A DNA stretch of 12,191 bases from an uncultured Mollicutes bacterium (GTDB taxonomy: Bacteria > Bacillota_I > Bacilli_A > RFN20 > CAG-826). The notes below the pieces were generated by a model. That model did no database searches and was not told where the DNA came from. It saw only the letters and a list, made by a program, of their open reading frames with translations. The stretch is from positions 1 to 12,191 of the forward strand of contig UQFY01000031.1 of the NCBI GenBank assembly GCA_900540385.1, given 5' to 3'. Below, in pieces: positions 7,039-12,191 of the stretch. A program made the position numbers and the translations under genes. Position 1 is the stretch's first letter. Each line of letters opens with the position of its first letter.

Positions 7039-7347
7039 AACGAAATGATATTTCTTTTAATTAAAAATAACTTAAAAAATATAGATTTTGAAGCGGACTT
7101 ATTGATAAAAGAAAAAAGAGATTTTTTATGATTGTTACTTAAAGTGCGGATATTCAAGCTTGCTGCATAAAATGTAATGTTAATTTTAAGATGAACAAAT
7201 TTAAATTTTTCTTTTAGAAAAACTTTCAAGAAAAAATAGTTGGAACAATGAAATCCAACGAATTTTTACCTTGAATCGTGAATAAAAAATAAGTCAAACA
7301 TATATCTATTAAATGGGAAAGAATGTTGGAATCAAGGATTTTTCTAT
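7039..7347. other. AT-rich intergenic stretch without a convincing gene
   Basis: The sequence is very AT-rich and no open frame here has both a ribosome-binding site and protein-like composition. It contains a hairpin GTTGGA / TCCAAC (7239-7244 with 7254-7259), followed by GAATTTTTACC. The ribosome-binding site for the HEPN-like gene (AAGGA, 7334-7338) lies at its right end. I could not identify a convincing promoter for either strand, although the HEPN-like gene needs one here. Confidence 0.5.
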
Positions 7348-7863
7348 TTGAAAGGCGCTTTCAAAAAAATGAAAAAAGAACCTTTGAACTTTCTTTTTCA
7401 AACGAATGCATTCACAATAATGGCTATGGAACTAGAAGAATTTCATATGCATGTTGGTGAAATACTCATGTATTGCCAATGCATTGAGCATGATGTTAAG
7501 TACATCTATGCTTTCATGGCCGATGGCGGCTTTAAAGAAAATATGATTCGTTTAGAAGAAGAACGACTTACTTTAGGACAAATCGTTCATCTTTTAAAAG
7601 AATATGATCAAAGTTGGGAAGAGCCCTTTCTTTCGGAAGAAGACTATGAAACGCTTTTTGAAATCGTTCATAAAAGAAATTATTACGCTCATCACGTTTA
7701 TTTGTCTTTTTGCTACTTGGACGATGAAGAGGATTTCAACTATTCTTTTGAAAGAGAATCAAAAACCATACTTAAGGATTTGGAGGTTCTCTCTAAACTT
7801 TATGACAAGGTAGAGGATAAACGCCTTGAGTATATGAAAAACGATCTGGATTTACGTTATTAG
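7348..7863 (+). CDS. HEPN-like protein, 171 aa
   Basis: A small, mostly helical, acidic protein. Its second half holds R-N-Y-Y-A-H-H-V-Y at residues 110-118, which fits the HEPN nuclease signature Rx4-6H (R110 with H115 or H116). H116-x-Y118 also resembles the HxY seen in HepT-type HEPN toxins. An earlier helix with conserved-looking acidic residues (YCQCIEHDVKYIYAF, about 42-56) matches the HEPN four-helix layout. I chose the TTG at 7348 because AAGGA (7334-7338) is nine bases upstream. ATG 7369 (MKKEPLNF) is the alternative and has only a distant AAAGG. No nucleotidyltransferase (MNT) partner is adjacent; instead a nucleosidase-like gene follows after 14 bp, so the two are probably co-transcribed. 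RNase activity is inferred from the motif only. Confidence 0.55.
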   Translation: MKGAFKKMKKEPLNFLFQTNAFTIMAMELEEFHMHVGEILMYCQCIEHDVKYIYAFMADGGFKENMIRLEEERLTLGQIVHLLKEYDQSWEEPFLSEEDYETLFEIVHKRNYYAHHVYLSFCYLDDEEDFNYSFERESKTILKDLEVLSKLYDKVEDKRLEYMKNDLDLRY

Positions 7864-7877
7864 TTATAAGGAGTTTT

Positions 7878-8558
7878 ATGAAAAAGAAAATCGGAATGAT
7901 TATTGCTGTGGAATTTACTCCATTTGAGCAAGCTTACGGCAAAGCAAGCCAAAAAATAAATAAACAAGGGTATGAAGTCTCCCTTTACGAAAAGGAAAAC
8001 TATGTACTATACGTTCTCCAATCCGGAGCTGGTGAGATTCAAGCCGCCATGTCCACTCAATTTCTTATTGATGAATTTGGCGTTGAAATGATTCTGAATT
8101 ATGGTGTAGTCGGTGCTTTAACGGAAAAATTAAGTCATGCGTTGGTTTGCATCGTAAAGGAAGTGGTCGATTACCGCTTCGATATTTCAGAAGTGGACAA
8201 TGTCCCTGTTGGCCGTCATATTGAATTCCCTGAAAGAAATTTTGAAACGGATTCCTTTTTAAGGAAGAAAGCTTTAGAAGTGGAACCTAATTTATTAGAA
8301 GTAGTGGACGCTTCAGGAGATCGCTTTGTTAATAAAGCTGAAGAAAAACAAGCCATTGCAAAAGATTTCGGTGCAGATATTTGCGAGATGGAAGCCTCTG
8401 GCATTCTTTTAACATGTATAAGAAATAAAATCCCTGCCCTTTTCATCAAGGTGGTTGCTGATACTCTCTTTGGCGGAGCGGAGGAATACTCGAAGAAAAC
8501 TGACGAAGCCGTGCGCACTTGTGTTCATATTCTTGATCACATTATGGAGAATTTATAA
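7878..8558 (+). CDS. Nucleoside phosphorylase-superfamily protein, MTA/SAH nucleosidase-like, 226 aa
   Basis: Cytoplasmic enzyme of the PNP/UDP fold. Family members of the MTAN type hydrolyse 5'-methylthioadenosine or S-adenosylhomocysteine to adenine and a thioribose. Shared blocks: N-terminal KIGMIIAVE, the glycine-rich LQSGAGEIQAAMSTQFLI, NYGVVGAL, SGDRFVN (about 146-152), EMEASG with Glu170 and Glu172, and the catalytic-type Asp195 in VVADT. Aligned by eye to E. coli MTAN, two residues that hold the attacking water differ: Glu12 corresponds to Thr14 and Arg193 to Lys191. Substrate or activity may therefore differ from a standard MTAN. Length is normal (about 230). It has AAGGAG at 7868-7873 and follows the HEPN-like gene after 14 bp. 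I see no terminator of its own before the uraA attenuator at 8723. Confidence 0.75.
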   Translation: MKKKIGMIIAVEFTPFEQAYGKASQKINKQGYEVSLYEKENYVLYVLQSGAGEIQAAMSTQFLIDEFGVEMILNYGVVGALTEKLSHALVCIVKEVVDYRFDISEVDNVPVGRHIEFPERNFETDSFLRKKALEVEPNLLEVVDASGDRFVNKAEEKQAIAKDFGADICEMEASGILLTCIRNKIPALFIKVVADTLFGGAEEYSKKTDEAVRTCVHILDHIMENL

Positions 8559-8583
8559 TTTTCTGCTTTTCTTTAATTTTTCC

Positions 8584-8611
8584 TTGCAATATTTAAAGAT
8601 TTCGTTAAAGT
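8584..8611 (+). promoter_or_regulatory. Probable uraA promoter
   Basis: TTGCAA (8584-8589) and TAAAGT (8606-8611) are 16 bp apart, placing transcription start near 8618 and giving a leader of about 170 nt before uraA. The -10 is imperfect. Confidence 0.5.
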
Positions 8612-8628
8612 ATTCAAGGACAAAAACC

Positions 8629-8724
8629 ATGAGAAACAGTCAAAGCTTAAGAACAACGAATGCTCTTAGGGGGAGATTTCCCTTCTCTGGCTGTTGTTCG
8701 TTATTGAATCTCTTTAAAAATTAA
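8629..8724 (+). CDS. Possible 31-codon leader peptide before the attenuator
   Basis: ATG 8629 is preceded by AAGGA (8616-8620) at good spacing and opens a 31-codon frame that ends with TAA at 8722-8724, exactly where the terminator stem begins. The peptide has Arg-rich and Phe/Cys residues (RGRFPFSGCC) and resembles no family I know. If transcription starts near 8618 the ribosome-binding site would be truncated, and the open frame may be accidental because the same bases form RNA stems. Confidence 0.25.
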   Translation: MRNSQSLRTTNALRGRFPFSGCCSLLNLFKN

Positions 8725-8757
8725 AACCCCCAGTTCATCTAGGGGTTTTCTTTTTTA
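8723..8757 (+). terminator. Strong intrinsic terminator 30 bp before uraA (attenuator)
   Basis: Perfect stem AAAACCCC (8723-8730) with GGGGTTTT (8742-8749), loop of 11, then CTTTTTT. It lies between the nucleosidase gene and uraA. Only 29 bp separate it from the uraA start codon and these hold just the ribosome-binding site, so any uraA transcript must read through it. Confidence 0.9.
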
Positions 8758-8786
8758 TTCGGAGATCAAAAGAAAGGAAAAAAGAC

Positions 8787-10247
8787 ATGGAAAAATCCAA
8801 AAATCTCATCCTTGACGTTGATGAGTTCCCTCAAAAAAAGGGTCAAGCCATAATCTTGGCTATCCAACACGTCCTCGCGATGTTCGTCGCCTGTGTTACT
8901 GTTCCGCTTATCGTTTATGGTGGAATCACTGTTAATTTCGGAGGCCAAAACCTTCCATTAACATCCTTAATGCTCGCCCCAACTCTTGTGAGTGCTGGCG
9001 TTGGCACTATCTTCTATCTTGTCGTTACGAAATTCAGATCTCCTATTTTCTTGGCTTCTTCTTTTGCTTACATGACCGCTATGTCTGAAGCTATCAAAGT
9101 TGATGCTACTATTAACAATGGCGTTTTCTCGACAATCAATCTTTGGATTCTTCCTGTTGGTATGTTGATGGTTTGCGCAGTCTATTGCCTCGTTGCCCTT
9201 TTAATCAAGGTCTTCGGCGTCAATTGGCTAAACAAACTTCTTCCTCCAATTGTTGTTGGACCAGTAATCATGGTTATCGGTCTTTCCCTTGCTGGAAGTG
9301 CTATTTCAAACCTTACAACCGCAACCGGAAGCGGACAAGCCTATAACTGGTGCGCTCTTCTTTCTGGCCTTGTGGCTATGATCGTGACCGCTTTATGCGC
9401 TCACTATGGGAAAAAGACTCTTTCCCTCATTCCATTCCTCGTTGGTATGGGTGCTGGTTACGTTTTTGCCGCCATCCTTACGGGCGTTGGCTATTATGGC
9501 TTCCACAATGACTACTTCCACGTCATTGATTTCACCCCATTAACAAGCTTATTTAGCAATGTAACCGTTCAATCCTTCATTGACTATCCTAAATTCCTCT
9601 TCTTGGTTGGCGCACAATCCGAAAGCGTCGTTCCTCTTACCTGGAGCGCCGTTGGCCAAGCCGCTTTAATCTTCGTTCCAGTTTCTCTTGTTACCATTTG
9701 CGAACACATTGGTGACCACAAAAATATGTCCGGCATCTTAGAAAGAGACCTCTTACAAGATCCAGGTTTATCCAGAACCCTTATCGGCGATGGCGTTGCA
9801 ACTGGCCTCTCAGGCATTCTTTGCGGAGCTGCTAACACCACTTATGGTGAAAACGTCGCTGTCGTCGGTGTTACCAAAATCGCTTCTACAAAAGTTATCT
9901 TATTAGCCGCTATCTTCTCCATCCTTCTTGGCTTCCTTAGCCCAATCATGGGTCTTACCGAAACCATCCCAGCTTGCGTCACCGGTGGCGTTTCCTTAAT
10001 CCTTTATGGTTTCATCGCTTCTAGCGGTGTGAAAATGCTTATCAGTGAAAAGATTGATATGAGCAACACCAAGAATATGTTCGTTGCTTCTACTATCTTA
10101 GTCGCTGGCATTGGTGGACTTGTCTTCTCCTTCGGAACAGGAAACACTGTTGTTTCCATCACAAGCGTCTCTGTCGCTATGATCCTTGGCATTGTTATGA
10201 ACGCCATTCTCCGTGATAAGAAACCTTCTCAAACAGACGTTAAATAA
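8787..10247 (+). CDS. uraA: Uracil permease (NCS2/NAT family), 486 aa
   Basis: Inner-membrane proton-coupled nucleobase importer with about 14 predicted membrane helices. It matches UraA/PyrP-type transporters: QHVLAMF near the N-terminus (about 27-33), TICEHIGDHKNMSG with Glu306, the segment ERDLLQDPGLSRTLIGDG, and the signature NTTYGEN (350-356) with Glu355. Glu306 and Glu355 correspond to the uracil-contacting Glu241 and Glu290 of E. coli UraA. At 486 residues it is longer than the E. coli protein (about 430), mainly from loops between helices. ATG 8787 has AAAGGA at 8773-8778. Codon use is richer in C-ending codons (TTC, ATC, GGC, GCC) than in its neighbours, suggesting strong expression or a different history. 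A leader attenuator controls it and a terminator follows. Uracil is the best-supported substrate; xanthine is less likely. Confidence 0.92.
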   Translation: MEKSKNLILDVDEFPQKKGQAIILAIQHVLAMFVACVTVPLIVYGGITVNFGGQNLPLTSLMLAPTLVSAGVGTIFYLVVTKFRSPIFLASSFAYMTAMSEAIKVDATINNGVFSTINLWILPVGMLMVCAVYCLVALLIKVFGVNWLNKLLPPIVVGPVIMVIGLSLAGSAISNLTTATGSGQAYNWCALLSGLVAMIVTALCAHYGKKTLSLIPFLVGMGAGYVFAAILTGVGYYGFHNDYFHVIDFTPLTSLFSNVTVQSFIDYPKFLFLVGAQSESVVPLTWSAVGQAALIFVPVSLVTICEHIGDHKNMSGILERDLLQDPGLSRTLIGDGVATGLSGILCGAANTTYGENVAVVGVTKIASTKVILLAAIFSILLGFLSPIMGLTETIPACVTGGVSLILYGFIASSGVKMLISEKIDMSNTKNMFVASTILVAGIGGLVFSFGTGNTVVSITSVSVAMILGIVMNAILRDKKPSQTDVK

Positions 10248-10262
10248 CTTATCTTGATACAT

Positions 10263-10292
10263 AAGGTCATCGGAAAACCGGTGGCCTTTTTT
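10263..10292 (+). terminator. Intrinsic terminator after uraA
   Basis: Eleven-pair stem AAGGTCATCGG / CCGGTGGCCTT (two G-T wobbles), loop AAAA, followed by a T-run. Confidence 0.9.
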
Positions 10293-10403
10293 CTATGCTT
10301 AGAAACGATGTTTTAGGTTATAAAATAATCAAAACAACTACACGTTCCTCCTCTTTATGAATTCAAGAAGAGAAATGTGTATGAAAAGACATTTGACTAT
10401 ATA

Positions 10404-10431
10404 AAGAAAAAGGATGCATTATTTGTATCCT
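10404..10431 (-). terminator. Intrinsic terminator after prs
   Basis: On the minus strand, AGGATAC / GCATCCT (one internal mismatch) is followed by TTTTCTT. It begins 17 bp beyond the prs stop codon. Confidence 0.75.
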
Positions 10432-10447
10432 AAATCTAATAGATGTT

Positions 10448-11380
10448 TTAGTTTGCTGCCATTTCGCGTTTGATTGCGTCCGCAATAAGCGGAGCAACAC
10501 TAATTGTCGAAATACTTGGATTCTTGTTTTCGATAGAATCAGAAACCATAAGAGTGGAGACACCAGCGTTAGCAAGACGTTCAAGGGCATTGCCAGAGAA
10601 AACGCCATGCGTGGCGGCAACCCAACAACGCTTTGCGCCGTCTTCTAATAATTTAGAGGCGACTGCGCTCATTGTTCCAGCGGTATCGATAATATCATCA
10701 ACTAATATACAAACTTTATTTCTTACTTCACCATGTAGTCCAAGAACTTTGGCTTTGTTTGGAGCAGGACGATGCTTATCAGCATAAGCAAAAGAAGAAC
10801 CAGGAATCAAAGCGGCAAAAGCTTGAGCTCTTCCTACACCTCCATGATCAGGTGAAACGACAGTAACATCGTTGAAATTGACGTTTACTGCAGTAAGTCT
10901 CTCTTTAAAAACATTAGCAAAGAGCTCCATCGCAGAAAGATTCTCTGTTTCAATACCAAATTTAGGCATGACTTTTAAAGAATGAAGATCGCAAGTAAAG
11001 AGCTTATCTGCACCAGCAGCTTTTAATAAATCAGAAACAAGCAAAGCGGAAACAGGATCTCCCTCATCGATAACTCGGTCTTGTCTTGCATATCCATAAT
11101 ATGGAATGAAGACAACAATTCTTCTAGCATCGTCATTTCTTAAAGCATTTAAGAAAACCAAAAGCTCCATAAGCCTCTCATTTGCGGGAGAGAAAGTGGA
11201 GTGAATGATGAAGATGTCCTTCCCCTTTACACTGACCATTGGTTTCGAAAAAACCTCACCATCAGCGAAATGCATTACCTTTGCTTTTTCACAATTAACG
11301 CCGAGAAGATTTGCTACGTTATTAGCAAGAGTCGGATTCGATCCGAGTGAGAATAGTAAAATTGAAGAGTTCTGTTCCAT
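10448..11380 (-). CDS. prs: Ribose-phosphate pyrophosphokinase (PRPP synthetase), 310 aa
   Basis: Transfers pyrophosphate from ATP to ribose 5-phosphate, making PRPP for purine, pyrimidine, NAD, histidine and tryptophan synthesis and for base salvage. Length is standard (about 310-317). Motifs: FADGE (38-42), the ATP-side loop PYYGYARQDR (93-102), metal-binding DLHS (131-134), SPDHGGVGRA (176-185), and the ribose-5-phosphate loop VDDIIDTAGT (227-236). The segment after DLHS (KVMPKFGIETENL) departs from the usual GFFDIPVDNL form, so the protein is a somewhat divergent class I member. The start ATG 11380 has a weak ribosome-binding site (GGA eight bases upstream). It is divergent from hpt, whose product consumes PRPP. 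Confidence 0.95.
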   Translation of the reverse strand: MEQNSSILLFSLGSNPTLANNVANLLGVNCEKAKVMHFADGEVFSKPMVSVKGKDIFIIHSTFSPANERLMELLVFLNALRNDDARRIVVFIPYYGYARQDRVIDEGDPVSALLVSDLLKAAGADKLFTCDLHSLKVMPKFGIETENLSAMELFANVFKERLTAVNVNFNDVTVVSPDHGGVGRAQAFAALIPGSSFAYADKHRPAPNKAKVLGLHGEVRNKVCILVDDIIDTAGTMSAVASKLLEDGAKRCWVAATHGVFSGNALERLANAGVSTLMVSDSIENKNPSISTISVAPLIADAIKREMAAN

Positions 11381-11434
11381 ATACCGTTCCAGGTTTATTT
11401 TCCCTTACATAATATACGCTTAATATTTTTCTTT

Positions 11435-11455
11435 AGGTATCAAAAAATAGGATAC
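11435..11455. promoter_or_regulatory. Inverted repeat GGTATC-N9-GATACC between prs and hpt
   Basis: A perfect 6-bp arm pair lies between the two divergent promoters, upstream of a minus-strand TATATT-like -10 for prs and of the plus-strand TATAAT for hpt. It could bind a shared regulator; no PurR box (CGAA-type) is seen. Confidence 0.35.
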
Positions 11456-11490
11456 CGCTTTCTTTTCTAAAAACGTTTAAGAATGGTGGA

Positions 11491-11515
11491 TATAATAGGA
11501 TTTATACAATATAAT
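11491..11515 (+). promoter_or_regulatory. hpt promoter region with two TATAAT boxes
   Basis: Consensus TATAAT occurs at 11491-11496 and at 11510-11515. Neither has a good -35 at the usual distance (TAAAAA and TGGATA at 17 bp). The first has TGGA just upstream, close to an extended -10. Confidence 0.5.
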
Positions 11516-11543
11516 AAAATATCACATTAGGAGATAACACTTT

Positions 11544-12107
11544 ATGAAAGAAATGGTCATGTCGGAAGAAACTATTTTCGGTATTTGTAAACGCTTAGGA
11601 GGGGAAATCTCAAAAGACCTTCAAAATGAGGAAAAACTTCCTATTTTCGTTTGCGTAATGAAAGGGGCTATCCAATTTATGGTCGATTTAATGAAACATG
11701 TCACCATTCCTTCCATCATTGATTACGTCCAGCTTTCAAGCTATGAAGGAACAAGTTCCACCGGGAATGTCAAACTCATCAAAGACATGTCTTATTCTGT
11801 AGATGGAAGAACGATTGTCATCGTGGAAGATGTCGTAGATACAGGCTATTCCATGGGGTTCCTTTTAAAACATCTTCAGAAGATCGGGAAGCCAAAAAGA
11901 ATTCTTATCTGTGCTCTTTTTAATAAGATCAATGCTCATAAAGTGGATATACACGTTGATTATGTCGGAGAAGAATTAAAAGAAAACAAATTCCTTCTTG
12001 GATACGGTTTCGATTATAAAGACATTCAAAGAAATATCCCTTATGTTTATGTTCCAACTACGGAAGAAATCGTGGAAATGGATCGAATTTTGAAAGAAAA
12101 ACTTTAA
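11544..12107 (+). CDS. hpt: Hypoxanthine(-guanine) phosphoribosyltransferase, 187 aa
   Basis: Cytoplasmic salvage enzyme that joins hypoxanthine or guanine to PRPP to make IMP or GMP. Length is normal (about 180). The PRPP-binding loop IVIVEDVVDTGYSM (91-104) holds the metal/ribose-binding Glu95-Asp96 and the base-activating Asp99. The flexible SSYEGTSSTG loop (65-74) and the C-terminal GYGFDY block followed by RNIPYVYV are typical of Hpt and set it apart from adenine or xanthine transferases. ATG 11544 has AGGAGA at 11529-11534. It sits divergently from prs, which supplies its co-substrate. Confidence 0.95.
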   Translation: MKEMVMSEETIFGICKRLGGEISKDLQNEEKLPIFVCVMKGAIQFMVDLMKHVTIPSIIDYVQLSSYEGTSSTGNVKLIKDMSYSVDGRTIVIVEDVVDTGYSMGFLLKHLQKIGKPKRILICALFNKINAHKVDIHVDYVGEELKENKFLLGYGFDYKDIQRNIPYVYVPTTEEIVEMDRILKEKL

Positions 12108-12118
12108 TTGATAGACCT

Positions 12119-12139
12119 CGCCCCATGAGAATATGGGCG
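12119..12139 (+). repeat. Hairpin after hpt
   Basis: CGCCCCAT can pair with ATGGGCG across a short loop if one C is bulged. No T-run follows, so it is at best a weak terminator or part of an element continuing beyond the window. Confidence 0.3.
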
Positions 12140-12191
12140 TGAATTCTTAAACTAAATTCCGGTTTTTCTAATTTCATCCTTTTTATCGAAC

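Larger units (their letters stand above)
8612..8757 (+). promoter_or_regulatory. Structured leader with attenuator upstream of uraA
   Basis: Possible fold one: ATTCAA (8612-8617) pairs with TTGAAT (8704-8709), enclosing GAACAAC (8651-8657) paired with GTTGTTC (8693-8699). The run GGGGG-AGATT (8669-8678) would then be held inside. Fold two: GGGGG pairs with CCCCC (8727-8731) and AGATT (8674-8678) with AATCT (8707-8711), which breaks the terminator stem. The two are mutually exclusive, as in a riboswitch or protein-controlled attenuator. I see no purine-riboswitch core and no clear PyrR-binding loop, so the signal is unknown. If the promoter at 8584 is the right one, the RNA begins inside the left arm of the outermost stem. 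Confidence 0.5.

Noticed and set aside
6980..7045. Integron attC site
   Set aside because: The overall hairpin shape is suggestive, but the GTTRRRY and RYYYAAC core boxes are not present and no integrase or cassette is nearby.
7017..7229. A 70-codon minus-strand gene in the intergenic gap
   Set aside because: It starts with TTG, has no ribosome-binding site, has AT-driven composition (Lys, Phe, Ile, Asn) and runs into the structured element.
8612..8757. Purine, preQ1, ZTP or THF riboswitch
   Set aside because: None of the conserved core sequences of these families could be found by eye; only generic attenuator features are supported.
1..12191. CRISPR array, insertion sequence, tRNA or rRNA
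   Set aside because: No regularly spaced direct repeats, transposase or integrase motifs, or tRNA/rRNA sequences were seen on either strand.

Overview
The window is AT-rich DNA with Bacillota-style gene organisation: purine-rich Shine-Dalgarno sequences (AAGGAG, AGGAG, GGAGG), tightly packed genes with 8-bp overlaps, and hairpin-plus-T-run terminators. TGA is used as a stop codon (GntR and TetR genes), so the genetic code is not the mycoplasma one. YtrA-type GntR, YlmH, Prs and Hpt homologues all point to a low-GC Bacillota lineage (Bacilli/Erysipelotrichia-like, possibly an uncultured gut lineage). The exact taxon is inference.

Layout. (1) 74-2469, minus strand: a three-gene operon of YtrA-type GntR repressor, ABC ATPase and ABC-2-like membrane protein, ending in a bidirectional terminator at the left edge. 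(2) 2583-4085, plus: malQ, a GH77 4-alpha-glucanotransferase, divergent from the GntR operon, with a 22-bp inverted repeat in the shared intergenic region. (3) 4243-4872, plus: a TetR/AcrR regulator with a small perfect inverted repeat over its probable -35 box and its own terminator. (4) 5023-6940, plus: a Fic-fold protein whose catalytic motif is lost but which keeps a C-terminal winged helix, followed 5 bp later by a ylmH (S4-domain RNA-binding) gene broken by a one-base frameshift. (5) 6941-7347: about 400 bp without a convincing gene. It holds two hairpins whose T-runs lie on the minus strand, one of them a compact three-way junction. (6) 7348-8558, plus: a HEPN-like protein (R-N-Y-Y-A-H-H-V-Y motif) closely followed by an MTA/SAH-nucleosidase-like protein. 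(7) 8584-10292, plus: a long leader with an attenuator, the uracil permease gene uraA/pyrP, and its terminator. (8) 10404-12107: prs (minus) and hpt (plus), divergently transcribed, for PRPP synthesis and hypoxanthine/guanine salvage.

Functional reading. The right half is centred on nucleobase uptake and salvage: UraA imports uracil, Prs makes the PRPP needed to convert bases to nucleotides, Hpt uses PRPP with hypoxanthine/guanine, and the nucleosidase-like protein may release bases from nucleosides. The uraA start codon lies only 37 bp after a strong terminator, with no room for a separate promoter, so its expression probably depends on readthrough. The middle (5023-8558) is the least ordinary part: a dead-looking Fic protein, a disrupted RNA-quality-control gene, a structured intergenic element, and a HEPN/nucleosidase gene pair. 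No CRISPR array, rRNA, tRNA, transposase or integrase was seen.
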